Of a stretch of 64,000 bases of DNA, positions 27,001 through 42,000 are shown piece by piece. The notes beneath the pieces are model-generated. The model saw nothing but the letters and a program-made list of their open reading frames with translations, had not been told where the DNA came from and ran no database searches. This DNA comes from Siphonodentalium dalli (Eukaryota; Mollusca; Scaphopoda; Gadilida; Siphonodentaliidae). Position numbers and translations under genes: made by a program. The stretch covers positions 20,514,134-20,578,133 of the forward strand of contig CP136065.1 of NCBI GenBank assembly GCA_032622095.1. The letters run 5' to 3'. The first letter of the stretch is position 1, and every line of letters begins with the position of its first letter.

Positions 27001-30000
27001 GGTAACTTTATCACAATTCCCCCCAACCCGGGTAACTTCATCAAAATATTGGGAACCTGGTTAAAGAATTTATTTGGTCTAGAAACTGCCAAACGCAATC
27101 GGAAAGCCCTCCCTGTTGTGATTAAAATGACCCAAGTCCCATTCCGATCGCATAATAAATAAGCTGAGAAATTAATAAATAATGCCATCACCGATATTTG
27201 GAGATTTCCGTGACTAAACTATGAATGACGTAGATGTGGGCGACCAAATTAAATACACAGATTCGGAGCCGGAGTTTATATTCTGCCGACTACGATTACG
27301 TAAACGTAGTCAGTCAATACTAAAATGCGGAATTTGTACGCGCGCGGTATATATATAGATTGTATCACTATGCGATGAGTTATATCAGTAAATCAAGATA
27401 GCGTGGTTCACTTTGGAAGTCATTATCGTATAGCAGACCATATACTTATATTAATAAAGTTATAGTAGCACATCTGATTTTGCAGCAATTGATGACATGC
27501 AGTCTCGAGTTTGGTTTGTTGAATCAATGTTACTATAGTAGTAAATTTGATAGTCACTCAGAGACTATTCATCATGCAGTGTCAGCGGGCAAAATTGTTT
27601 ACACTATAAAACGGACTCAAAGAGTGGTAATGGCAGCAGACGATCGCATCAACCTTGTCATAAGAAGCAACATCAGGAAATCTGTCATCCAATGCGTTAA
27701 CCCATACTCCATACAACATAATTCTAATTCTTAGTGCTCTACTTATAGCTATAATACACATTCCGCTGTGCTCGTGCACTGAATGGGGTGTACATTTCCA
27801 GGAAACAAAACCAAGCAAGTCACCTTACATATTACCGCAAACTGATGTGAACACTGGATTCAATGTAAAAGTGACAAATGGACATTGAATTTTGAGTCTC
27901 GTGAGAGAGTGCTCAATACACCAAGAACAGTTCGTCCGTTATGTGTTTTCTATAATGTTTGGTAACGTATCTCTCGCTACATATATAGAGAGAAAATATG
28001 TGTTCAATGTTACGAAGCCTATATAATTTATACTTTAAAATAGACCTACGTATGTCATATAGACTACATGCTAGGCATATTTGGATGGTCGTGGTATGCG
28101 AAAAAGGAGTTGACCAATGAGAAATTGGTAAAGAAGCGATTTGTTATCATTCGACATGGGGAGATCCCAGGAATAATCCAGGATCCATGATAGCAGCCAA
28201 CATGGCTGCAGTTAGTTAAAAGAGACACTGTCTGAGATTGATTCAATTTTTAGGGCGACATTATTGTGGAATATATACAAAATGCATATCTCTTTTTGAT
28301 GCTATAGATATAAGGACAAACTAAGAACTCTCTACCCATCTGACACACGTGACCACATACACAAATTATGCTACCATCCCTTTGCGTCCACACCAGATTA
28401 TGTGCTCCTCTGCATCTTTTCCAGCTTCTCCATCGCTGGATGTCCCATTACGGCATAATGCCATTGCATATGCTTCTTATGCAGACTGTAGACCACCGAT
28501 CCCATATATTTACTGGAATCGTTCAGAATCGTGGTTATATGTAGAAATTGGCACTGTGGTTGTAATAATATAGGGATTCGTTAGAAATATGAATTATCTC
28601 TACGAAATTTCCAGGTAGTCCCCCATAATAAGTGGACATCACATTTGGTCAATAGATACTGCCCAGTGGAACACTTGTGCGCTGATAGGTGGGAATTATT
28701 GTCTTGGCAAATAGTATTGGCTACACGTTTAATGAGTTTGGAACCGATAACACACAGCCGAAAAGTTGTTTCGGTGTGCTTCTCAGCAGAACTTAAAACT
28801 TGACAATTTTTGACAGCCATTTTGGTAGCCATCTTCAAATGTTGAATCGTGCTCGGCCACTCACACCTTCCAAAGCAATCTGTACATGTTGAATTCAGTG
28901 ACTTATATTCGTGCCAAATTCGCGATTGTCAAAAGGGGAATTTTGGATATGTTATACAAGAGATACTCCCGCATCGAATGACACCAAAATCGCTTCTTTG
29001 TCGATGCCTTCTGGGACTAACCCTCAGTCAACCATACATGATCTGATACAGACTTCATATAACGTGCCAAAACGAAGAACACATTTCATTTGCGGGCGTT
29101 TGATAAGATCTTTTCTTCAGCCTGGTTCCAAAAAATATTTAAAAAATTGGTAACGTATCTGTGGAACGGAAACATTTATACTGGCCGATTTGGAAGATAT
29201 ATCTTAATCTTCTTTCCAGCTTTAGTTATTTGATTTCTAGGCGAAGTTGTTAAATGTTCAGAACAAATTAATTAAAAAGTTTCCAGCATTTATTGATATA
29301 CAGCGGAAAATGTTGGTAACGTATCTGTCAAAAAAATAACATACCACTTCACAGGAGAAGAGTATATCTTGTCCGTGTGTCAGATATCCACAGGGTTATT
29401 ATAGTAAGCTATCCCTTACCGAACATAATGGCTTAATTATTAAGCCATCCCTAAGCCGTCGCTTAGCCATCAGAGACCAATGATGGCTAAGATAAACCAT
29501 CACTAAAGCTATATTAGCACTCATGAAGAATAATAAGGTATGTGATGGCTAATAGCAAGCCATCCTATCAGGAAGAATGGCTAAGTTTTGGGTTTGTGGA
29601 TGGCTTATTAAGCGGTCAACACAACTGGTCAACGTGGAATTATATTCACTAGCCATCAGTACTGATGGTTAAGAGTATGTTCAATAACCATCAGACTGGA
29701 GAAACATTCAAATGTTAGCCCTCATGAAAGTCATAATGGCTAACAGATCTGAAGCATGGACTTAGAAAATTTCAAATAAATAATTGGAGTGGAATTTATA
29801 TGGCAGACATGGGCCCAACCAGATAATATGGCAGACATGGGCCCAACCAGATAAAGGGAATTAATTTCTAAAAATAGGTTCTGTAATTTTATATCAGTAC
29901 CTCTGTTTTTACTGCAGATGCCTGCCTTGTGATATTTGAATTTTAACAGCTCTCATATTCACGGAGTCCTTTGTTGTTCCAGTAATACAGGCACTTATGT

Positions 30001-33000
30001 TCTAGCGGTCTTATAAACTTGTGATTTCTTCAGTTGAGGTTCATAGGATTATTACTGTAATGATTTCAAATATAAAGAGCCTGCTATTTTTTAAAAGCTG
30101 TGAAAAAATTACAAGAAATCTATTTATCTATGAATCAAACATTCAGCCTGAGGTTCTGAGAGAATATCGATCCAGCTCCCCCCCCCCCCCCACAAGATAC
30201 AAATGAATATGGAAATTGGTAAGTACAATACTCAACACAATATTTTCTAATGTATTGGGCATGATATGACACACTAAACATCTAGCTTGAAAACATATTT
30301 ATATTTAACCCTTCCATGACTGGAGCTTCCTGAATTTTTGCGAAAATCCTGTGCCAATGGAATTCTCTTATATATGCGAGTAATCCATAGGGATCGAGCC
30401 TCGCATATATAAGAGAATTCATTGGCCTAACAATATTTATACCTTGACCTTGTATGCCAGCTATAGTGCATTTCTTATTTTAATTATATCAAGCCTGATC
30501 CCTATGTGAAATTTGCATATATAAGCGAATGCAGCTGGAACATGATCTTTAATGCGCCGCACCAGCGCAGCTCCCATTGTGAAAGGGTTAAGACATATCT
30601 TAACCAGACAATTTTATTTTGAATTTTTTACAAACACCCTGCAGGTACCTTTGGCTGGCCCATCCTAAATATGTTGCATTATCCCTGATACTAGTGTGTC
30701 CCTGATACTTGTTTACCAGTGTAACTAGTGTCGACCTAGCTAACAGCTAGACCTGTGTATATATGTTTTTGCCTCCAAATTTATAAATTTCCCATCTCCC
30801 AATTTATTCCATGCAGAAACCATAAACATAGGCTATAATCATTTTATATAATACTAGCAGGTGACCCGACTTTGTCCGGGCTTTGACCTTGAATTGACCA
30901 TTTTGAAGGTCAAGGTCAGAGTCACCATTTGACCCGTCCAAAACACTCCCCAGACAAAGTACCCCTAGGTATCAAATTTCGTCGAAATCCGTCAGTTTTA
31001 CCCGATTTGACCTTGAATTGACCACTTTGAAGGTCAAGGTAAGGTCGGGGTAACGATTTGACACAAAACACTCCCCGGACAAAATAACCTGTAGGTATCA
31101 AAATTTTGTCAAAATCCGTCCAGCAGTTTTGCTGGCCATAGCTAACAGACAAACAAACAGACAGAAGTCCCAAAATATATATTAGATCATTTGTGGGTAC
31201 CCATTTCAAGGTGAAGGTCACCTCGGGTGGAAAAAACTGATCCGATGAACTTCTTCCCCATTCCTAGGAACCCCTAAGTACGAACAGACATAATAATCAC
31301 ATATCAGAAATTCAGCATATCTGTCCCTGGTGTCCCAAGGTCAATGATTGGTGCCTCACTCCCAGAGCTCTAGTCACTACTATATATTTTGAGACTTCCG
31401 TATATGTGTCCTCTATAGACTCTAAAACGGCTGGGTCGATTGAGTTCAAACTTCCCATCTAAGGGTAAAAACCCACGGGAATCGTCGTCGCGGCGTTTTG
31501 GAGAAGCTCAGAGCACCCGTTCTCCACTCTCAGTCACAAAAAAAACGGCACTTCGGGGTTGATAGTTAAAGAGCGTTCCTATCGCATTGTAGTTGATAAA
31601 GAGCGTATGTGCCTAATGTCATTCTTACGTCTGGGTCTCGGCGTGGGCGTGTAAGACTGTATGCAGACATGAGCGTGTTGTGTGACGACATTCCCAACAC
31701 CTAGCAGGGACAAATATCTATTAGCCACCATCAAGGCGAGTATTGCGACGTATTAATTCAAATGCTTTTGATCAAACAATATTCTCTGTCGCACTCATAT
31801 TTCGTCATCTGTACGAATCCACTACAATCGACCTATTTTTAGAACGCAGCACATGTCGCGTTGGTTTTGAGGTGCACGGCGGGCAATTGGTAATATCCCG
31901 TAGAGAAAATTATCACAGTTTCAAGTTAGGTAACCCTAAACATAACAAATACTCCGCCGTATGATGTGGCGCTCTATTTTTCCCGGAGTTCGCTTGGCGG
32001 TAATTGTAAGATCGGTTTACGATTGCATATTACATTTTTTGTCAAAATCTGTCACATTTTGTGATTTTTTTCTGTTCTTCCCTAGTTAAGATCCCCGGAA
32101 ACAGTCGAACGGTGCTCGATTGTAATCGGTAAATCTCCACTGGCTAAGATCCCAGATGTACTGGAGGGATAACTCTAATTCACGCAACACAACTTTTACC
32201 TAACTAATTTAACCATATATATGATCATCTTATCAATAAAAACTAGATTTTAAATATTTATTTTAACTTGTATAAATGTTAAAAAAGGAAGGATATCCTG
32301 AACAGAACATAAAAGAACACCACGTTAGAATAACATTGCGTTAGTCTCTGGGGAAAATCATTGAGAATTTACTTACGAACACCACGACATACTAAAACTA
32401 TTTTAGAGTAGTGTTCATAAAAACTGTGTGAGGTATTTAAGTTTGATGGTGTGGTGCAACTGCCGTTTATATAGAGTCAGAACTTTACAAAGTTAGTATT
32501 TTCGTGACTTTAATTGATTTGTTTTAATTAAAAGTGTATTATTATATTAATTCCATATACCCGGTACATTTCAATTTGAAAAAAAAATTAAATACTGGCC
32601 TACAACTTATAGTTGTAGACTAGACTCCTGGTTCAACTCAAGCATGCAATGACCCTGAAAATTGTGAAATGGCCCTTTTCAAATTTATTATTTAGTTGTG
32701 CTTAAGAGCAAATAATTTGCGTTAAGCGCAAATATGTCTATCAATTTATTGCGCTTAAGCTAGGGTCCTGCGAATTGGAGATTTTGATCGAATCGAATAT
32801 CGAATCGAATTCTGGAAATCGAGTTGAATATCGAATCGAATATCGAATCGAATCATATCTGTGTGTTGCATTCTCAATTGGGCATGTTTTGTCAACGATT
32901 AGACGATTTGTGAAACGTTCTATCAACTACATGCACGAAGTTCCATCAATAAACTAATGTGGCGATGAACTGTCGTTTGCAATACTATTAACTTCAAATG

Positions 33001-36000
33001 ATAATTGTCGAGAAAAAAAGGCAGATTTAAAAAAAATGTCCATGCGGCCGTCACGACGATTATAATTAATATATAACCACTAAACGGATTATCAGAACTA
33101 AAATCACGCGAAATTTGTACAGTTTGCATGTACATGCAAAATTTCAAATCGACATTCGGAATCACCCGTTGTTATAAACTTGAAGATGCAACAACAGTCG
33201 CAGGGTAGCCTGCTTATGTAGTGCTGGATGCTTCTTGGACAGATGATTCCATAGATGCATGGGTCATTGTCCCAGATGCCTGCGATTTATTCACCAGGTT
33301 GCATTCATCTCACGTGTACATCCCTGCACTACCTGCAGCTTTATCATGTTTAAAATAAACATGAATAACGACGTCACGACGACATTTTGTCAAGTGTCAA
33401 AGAACGCTCCGAAATTGAAAGTAAACTTCAGAAGAAAACATGGCCAAAATGCACTTTTCGATGCCGGGAACACGTGTTGTTTAAATTATCAGCTATACTA
33501 CATAATGCAGAATCTGAGACGGATAGACGGCGGATAACGCTAGCGGTTGCTCAGTCTCACAGCTATTATTATTCACGCGCGTTGTCGGTCCATCGGTGAT
33601 CTCCGAGCTTTTGGCTACCATGTTCAAAGCTAGAATTCAAGCGTATTTAGTAGTCCTAGAGTGGCTAATTGCTGGCTATACTTATATTTAATATATATAA
33701 TCGCGATGTATAATAAGAATTATAAGGTGCATATATACACCATTTTCTGTAATTAAATGGCACAAAAACAGCTAAGATCGATGTCCGTAAACAGCCTACT
33801 TTTCCACCGGTGTATATTCGAAATTTCGAGTTGGCAATTTCGACTCGAATTCGAATCGAATTTGACTTTCGAATCGAATCTCGAAACGAATATCGAATAT
33901 TCGCAGGACCCCAGCTTAAGCACAATCATTTGCGCTTAAGTGCAAATACCTAACACTCCCTTACTTCCCTCTGATTGTGAATGATTGAGTCCATATCTCA
34001 TAGTATATTATTATGGGCCCATAGTAATAGCCCCATACAGACTCGAAGTTGAAGAAAAAACATATTTCCATATGCATATCAGCATCGATATATCTCTGTC
34101 CCTGGTGTCCCAGAGCTCTAGTATATTTTATTAAAGGGACATCTCCTAGCTGCACAGATATATACCATTTCCATGGCCATAAAAAGGGAATTAGGGGTTA
34201 CCAGGGGCTTGCTTCCCTCATATATATGGTGTACTTATTGACTTGAAATAGGGGGGACCCTATTTTCATATTATCAACATCCCTGTCCCCAAGAATTTGT
34301 GTCTCCATCCCATAGATCTAGTATATATTATAAATGAGACATATCCTGCACAGATCTATATCATTTCCATGGTCATAAAAGGGATCTAGGGGTTACTGGG
34401 GCTGAAGGGGTCACTCTCACCAAAAAAAGTGCTGAAGGGTACACAGGATTTTAAAATGTGCTGAAGGGTACACAGGGTTTGAAATGTCGTTCTAAATGAC
34501 GTTTAGTTTTCGTATCTGCCACGATTTCTGTTAGAGAATAATTGTTAACATTCCAATGAACATTAAAATGAACTGAAAACAAACTGCTAATGGGCACCAG
34601 ACTTTCAGAAACACAGTTTAAGTAATGATGTAAGTGGCGATCACAAACCCTGTGTACCCTTCAGCACATTTTCAAACCCTGTGTACCCTTCAGCACTTTT
34701 TTTGGTGAGTGACCCCTTCAGCGTTACTGGGGGATTGCTTCCCTCATATGGTGGCATATATAGACTTGAGTGATGTGTTTAAAATTAATTCAGGGGGGGG
34801 GGTCAATGAATATTAATTTTTATTTGCGATTAAGCGCAAATGATTTGACCTTAAGCGTAAATGATTTTTGCTTAAGCGCAAATGATTAACGCTTAAGCAT
34901 AAATATTTACGCTTAAGCATAAATATTTGCGCTTAAGCAAAAATTATAGAAGTTATTTGCAATTAATGCAAATATTTCCGCTTAAGCGTAAATAAATAAT
35001 AAATATGAATAGGGCCTCCCATAACTATCACCGCCTTTCGTTCAGTTGGGTACCCAGCTTTTATAACAAATTTCAGTTGGGTACCCAGCTTTTATAAAAT
35101 TTACATTTGCATTAAACAAGTATTCACAAATTTAACAGGTTCATTTAAAAAACTGATGGCAATCACTAATTAAATTACATTCTGTGTGAGATTTCATAAA
35201 GCTGGGTACCCCAAATGTAAACTGTTTAAAAGCTGGGTACCCAACTGAATATTTAAAAAAGCTGGGTAGTGCATGTGGTACCGAAGTTTGGTCACCCAAA
35301 AGATCCATATGAAGTTTGGTGACGATCGGATGTGGTCTGTATATGGACCAGGGTTAGTCGCCATGTGAACGACAGTTACGCCACACCATCAAACTCGAAC
35401 ACCTCACACAGTTTTTATGAACCCTTCTCCAAAATAGTTTTGGTATATCGTGGTGTAAATTCTCACTGACCCCCCCCCCCCCCCCCGAGACTGACGCAGC
35501 GTTATTCTAAAGTTGTCACGATTCTTTTCTGTTCAATTCAGAATATCCCTCATTTTTCACATTGATACAAGTTAAAATAAATATTTAAAGCCTAGTTTTT
35601 ATTGGTAAGATTATCATATATACGGTTAAATTATTTAGGTAAAAGTTGTGTTGCGTTGTTATGTTTAGAGTTACCTGACTTGGAAAGTGGGATAATTTCA
35701 CCAACTGCGCACGGCGGGATTAATTTAAATGTGTCATGTTGGTAACAATATCTAGCCGAGAATTCCTCAGACCTACAGACGAATGCGACCAGCACATTTC
35801 AAAATTGGTCATTATCGGGCCATTGTGTGTGTCGCGGTCGCGCAATTTTAACACTTTCGAGGTAAATACACGTGGTTGTGAATTACGTCACGCCACGTGG
35901 ATCCAGGCGGAAGTTAACCTGTCCCTTCCAATGCCGCGTACGTTAGTGGTACCGGAGTTATAGCGTGCGCGTTATGTTTTTTGACTGACAGCAGTGCCCG

Positions 36001-39000
36001 ATCCGCCGAATGTGAACATGTTAGGGCCCACGGCAGTCAATTGCCGTGTCGAATTTTGAAGCCTACTGATCAATTCAAGGTCAAATCGGGTAAAACTCGC
36101 TGATTTCGACGAAATTGTACACCTAGGTGCAGCATACGTGTCTCGGAAGCTGTTGCAATTGCTTTTTAGAACAAAGCCATGAGACGAACCACGCCAGTGG
36201 CGGGCTAACCTGCTAGTATATTTTATAAAAGGGACATCTCCTGCACAGATATATACCATTTCCATGGCCATAAAAAGGGAATTAGGGGTTACAGGGGGGA
36301 CTTGTTTCCTTCATATGGTGCACTTATTGACATGAAATAGGGGTTTTTCGTTTTTTTATATCTAATTTTGGGGTGGGCCATCCTACCGCACCGTTTATTT
36401 GGTACGAATCGGTTCATAAATACCAAAACGGCTATGGTTGCCACTTTAGCCACCTCATGTGGCAACCACACGGGCTACAGGGGTGTGGTTTTCTGTTTTT
36501 ATATCTAATTTACCTTATATTCTAACGGCAACCTCTATAAAATGAACCGCACGGGCTAGAGGGTGCGGTTTTCGGTTTTTTATATCTAATTTTGGGGTGG
36601 GCCATCCTACCGCACCATTTATTTGGTACGAATCGGTTCATAAATACCAAAACGGCTATGGTTGCCACTTTAGCCACCTCATGTGGCAACCACACGGGCT
36701 ACAGGGGTGCGGTTTCCTGTTTTATATCTAATTTTGGGGTGGGCCATCCTACCGCACCGTTTATTTGGTCCAAATCGGTTCATAAATACCCAAACGGCTA
36801 TTGTTGCCACTTTGGCCACCTACTGTGGCAACCGCACGGGCTAGAGGGTTGCGGTATTCGGTTATTATATGTTATTTTCGGGTGGGTCACACTTGACTAC
36901 CGTTTATTTGGTCCAAATCGGTTCATAAATGCCCAAACGGCTATGGTTGCCACTTTGGCCACCTACTGTAGCAACCGCACGGGCTACAGGGTTGCGGTTT
37001 TCGGTTATTATATGTTATTTTCGGGTGGGCCACCATACCGCACCGTTTATTTGGTCCAAATCGGTTCATAAATGCCCAAACGGCTATGGTTGCCACTTTG
37101 GCCACCTACTGTGGCAACCGCACGGGCTAGAAGGTTGTGGTTTTCGGTTATTATATGTTATTTTCGGGTGGGCCACCCGACCGCACCGTTTATTTTGTCC
37201 AAATCGGTTCATAAATTCCCAAACGGCTATGGTTGCCACATTGGCCACCTACTGTGGCAACCGCACGGACTAGAGGGTTGTGGTTTCGGTTTTTATATGT
37301 TATTTTCGGGTGGGCCACCCTTGATCACCGTTTATTTGGTCCAAATCGGTTCATAAATGCCCAAACGGCTATGGTTGCCACGTTGGCCACCTACTGACAA
37401 CTGTGGCAACCGCACTGGCTAGAGGGTTGCGGTTTCGGTTATTATATGTTATTTTCGGGTGGGCCACCCTACCGCACCGTTTATTTGGTCCAAATCGGTT
37501 CATAAATGCCCAAACGGCTATGGTTGCCACGTTGGCCACCCACTGTGGCAAACGCACGGGCTAGAGGGTTGCGGTTTTCGGTTATTATATGTTATTTTCG
37601 GGTGGGCCACCCTTGATCACCGTTTATTTGGTCCAAATCGGTTCATAAATGCCCAAACGGCTATGGTTGCCACTTTGGCCACCTACTGTAGCAACCGCAC
37701 GGGCTAGAGGGTTGTGGTTTTCGGTTATTATATGTTATTTTCGGGTGGGCCACCCTACCGTACCGTTTATTTTGTCCAAATCGGTTCATAAATGCCCAAA
37801 CGGCTATGGTTGCCACTTTGGCCACCTACTGTGGCAACCACAACGGGCTACAGGGTTGTGGTTTTCGGTTATTATATGTTATTTTCGGGTGGGCCACCAT
37901 TGACCACCGTTTATTTGGTCCAAATCGGTTCACAAATGCCCAAACGGCTATGGTTGCAACTTTGGCCACCTACTGTGGCAACCGCACGGGCTAGAGGGTT
38001 GCGGCTTTCGGTTATTATATGTTATTTTCGGGTGGGCCACCCTACCGCACCGTTTATTTGGTAAATATATAATATTTCCGAATAAGGAATAAGGAACTGG
38101 GAATAAGTAGCCGATGTCACCGTAGTAAAAAGACACCAAAGAAAAACAACTTAAGTAAGACATCAATTGTGTGATATACACTATAGCAAAGTATAGATAG
38201 CTTGCCAAGCTTGGATATCATGATACCTCAGACCTTATATGGACACATGATATACCAGCAATACTGGGAATAAGTATACTTCTCCGAGAGCGGAGTGATC
38301 ACTTCACCACGAACCTTCTTACCGACAAGACCTATCACCTGTCTACACATTTTTACCTACATAAAGTTATCAAAGCTACGGATTCTTATCGTGTAATGTT
38401 CCCGAACGGCCAATCAACATCTAAACCCTAGACGTAACGGGACAATAGGATCTAAGTTATTTTCATGAGTGAAACGTATATTTTTCATACTGTTTAGTTG
38501 TTGTTGCCATGTTTGTATAGATATTAGTCCCAGATATAACTAAAAATATTACTATGCCTAGTAGTAGATTAATTCGTATTAACAGTACCGTATTTCTTCA
38601 ATCATGACCGCTTTCGCAGATTGCTGCATCCAATGAGTTGCCCAATGCGGCCATTACTCAATATCATGATATCCAAGCTATCTATACTTTGCTATACTTC
38701 TTCTTTTGAATGAGATACCCCCGTTGATTATGCGAGGCACCCCAGTATTGGATGAATGTAGAATGTATTCCTCCGAGTTGAATTGAATCCGTGAATATAT
38801 ACAGCTGTGTACGTATTTACATATGGCGTCAGTTAAGAGCCTTCTATACCTAGAGAATACTTTAGGGAATTTGAGCTAGGAGCGAGTCTTGCGTGGTCTA
38901 TGTGAAACTTTCCCTTTGACCTTTAGAACTGTAAATCTTCTAGTATGGAGCTGATATAGGAATTCTCTGGAGTAAAGTTCTAGCTGGTCAACAGAGTGTT

Positions 39001-42000
39001 CCTCCCAGTCGATGGTATCAGGAATATCTGGATGGCTAAGGTCAAGGATGAGTTGGGTAAAGGTTGCTGAATTGTCTAGGAGGACTTGATTTATACTGCG
39101 GAGAAGGCTGTTGATCTTCTGTTTGAGTCTGGATCTTTCCTTCTGGTAGGTGGGACAGGAGGCGAGAACATGTTCTCGGTCTTCTGGGCCAAGGTTGCAT
39201 GTCAGGCAGGTAGGACTGACAGTGTGTTGGTTGAAAGCTGCTTTATTAGTCTGGAGGGTATAGGTACCGCACAGGAACTTGGCCTTAACCTCGGCACGTC
39301 TTATGTCAAATATGCTAGGTCTAACAGCATTGTACAGTCTATGGACAGAGTTGTAGGCAATTCCTTCAGGGTTGAGTAGCCGTAGAGAGGATTTTGCTGA
39401 GATGTCATTTCTCCATTTTCCTGTCACTTTAGCAGCGACTGCCTCGTCTAGTGTATTCCGCCAGTCGGACATTGTTGGAGGGTGTAGAATGATTGAATGA
39501 GCTGAAGGTAGGTTGTACCCTGTTAGCAGTCGTCTGATATAGGAGAACCAGCTTTTGTGATTGGTGTATCTCACGGCTAGTTGGCGACAAGCTATCTGGT
39601 GTTCTGTTGAGTCTGCATGGAGACCGGACAATTCGTAGCAATAGGTTGAGCATGTTCTTGTGGATGATGACAGATAGTGGCGGAATGCCAAGAAGCGCTT
39701 TTACTGCAGTCAGGGCAGTTCTTGTTGGGAGATTCTGTAGTTGTCGGAGCATTTTATCATGGAAGGTGTCTAATTTGCTGAGTTGTGTATTTGTAAGTAT
39801 GATTGATTCCAGACCATAGACGATGCGTGGGATAACGTAGGTTTTCCATAATTTGGCTTGTACCAGCTGTGCATGCATGCATTCCGGAGCCCATCAGTGC
39901 ATATGCAGTGCGTCGGCTAAGAATGATTTTTTCTTCAATGTTGGCAGTCACTCTTCTGGTTTCTTGTGATACCCAGGTGTTTTGTCAGCAGCGGCTGCGG
40001 GATACTCTTTTCAAAGATTTGAAGATCTCGAGTCAGCTTGGCATTGTAAATGATGCATGCACTTTTTGCAGCATTAATGTTGTATCGGTTATTTCGTGAG
40101 AAGTTTTCCACTGCATTAAGTTGATGTTGCGCTTCTACTGAGGAGTGTGACATCAGGGCAATATCGTCAGCGCAGGTCGTATGGGGAATCTTGATATCGC
40201 CGATGGTTGCACCTTTAAAGTTTGATTCCAGTTGTAACAGGAGATTATTATTAAACCTTGTATAGTGCGCTGTTGACAGGATTCCTCCTTTTCGTAACCC
40301 TTGTGCTACATGTATACTGAATGGGAGCTGTTTTGCCATTTCACTCGAGAAGTCATGCCGGTGTACAGATTGTTCAACAGGACCCAATCTGAGCCAGTGA
40401 TACCGTCCAGGTACAGCCTTCTGAGCAAGATGTTGTGGTCCACAACGTCGAATGCTTTCTGAGCGCCAAGCGTGATTAGGATTGTTGGTAAGTACCGCTT
40501 CGTTGATGCATTCAGTGACGTTTGGTGCATAATTCAGACATGAAGTACCCTTCGTGATCCAGACTGGAGTCGTGATTGGTCTTTCGAGATAACTTTATTG
40601 TGCCTAATGTTGAGAATATGTTCCAGGATCTTTAGTAAGAGAGGTGTGACGGAGATGCCTCTGTAGTTGGTTGGAAGGTGCGGTTCACCTTTCTTGTATA
40701 CTGGAGTCAGGATGCCCTCCTTAAGGATAGATGGGATCGATCTTCTTTGTATTAATAGGTTGAGGAGGTTTTTGATGTAACTAGTGACTGCGCCAGGAGA
40801 GTTGTTTATGTGTACAGCTGCTATTCCGAAAATGTCTGCAGCCTTGTTATTGTTAAGATTCCTGATGGCCTGATATACTTCAGTTATGATAACTAGTGGA
40901 GTAGTGATTCCTTGACTATTGCAAGTGACAGCTATTCTGGAGATATCATCATCAACCAGTTTCTTGTGATTTGGAGAAAAATTTGGATCTTCCTGTGGAG
41001 TAGCTAATTTTGAGAAGTATATATTCCAGCCCTGAATTATGTCTTCTGGGGTGTTGTATGTTTGTTCATCAGTTATGAGTTCAAGTATATGTTCAGATTT
41101 GGAGGATCGCTGTTGTTTAATCAGGTTGAAGAATATCTTTGGTTCATCCTTGGCTTCCATTATCGCTGTTATCTGATCTTGGCGAATTTGCGCGAAATGT
41201 TGACGCTGGGTCTTCCTAAGTTGTTTTGTTGGCTTGCTTCATGCGGAGAAGTGTTATATTGTCATCTCCCTGGGGGCTCCCAGCTTGCTTCCATCTGAAG
41301 AAGGCGGCTTTGCTAATTTTTACTGCTGCAGTGATTTCTTCATTCCAGGTTTTCTTTACTGGAACCCTTCTGCTTTTGGAGATTGGGAGACTTGGTCCAG
41401 TCGACTCATTGTGCGGAAAATCAGCGGGCGACATGGATAGCTATGGCACAGAATTATGAGGGACCAATTGTCACCAAACTCCACCATAATAAATTGTCAC
41501 ACCCACTATACCATCGCTACTGTGATACGTGTGTCCGCAGCCAATTGCCCTTCTGCATGGGTTACATATTTCGCTGCTCTCAATTAACATAAAGTATATT
41601 GTTTGCCTTTATGTTATAGAAGTTGTTCAACTAACATATGCATCAATTCATCATCTTGGTTCCCAATTGTTCAAATAATAAAAATATTGTTTTTTTTTCC
41701 AATAAATTTTAATTCTGATCATAAACTTGTGAACATGAACAATATTCATCTATAAATAAATATTCATTTAAAAATATTTCACTCTATAAATTGTGCCTAT
41801 AATTCCTGGAGATATGGGCTTATGGATCCCTCAATGCGACTATTCTGCAGTGGTAAAACGGGCAGGTCGGTTGCTCCCTGGACAAATGTCTGTTTTTAAA
41901 ATTAGACATACATGTAGATTAATGTAGGTTGATTCTTGAATTTATATGGGGTTATTCTGAAAGGACAAGTAACAGTTTTTTTGTCATTGCGACGTATTTC

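Noticed and set aside
36592-38064. Open frames up to 159 codons with VHKCPNGYGCHFGHLLWQPHG-type repeats
   Set aside because: The 143 bp satellite unit explains them; neighbouring units fall in different frames and no splice or start context exists.
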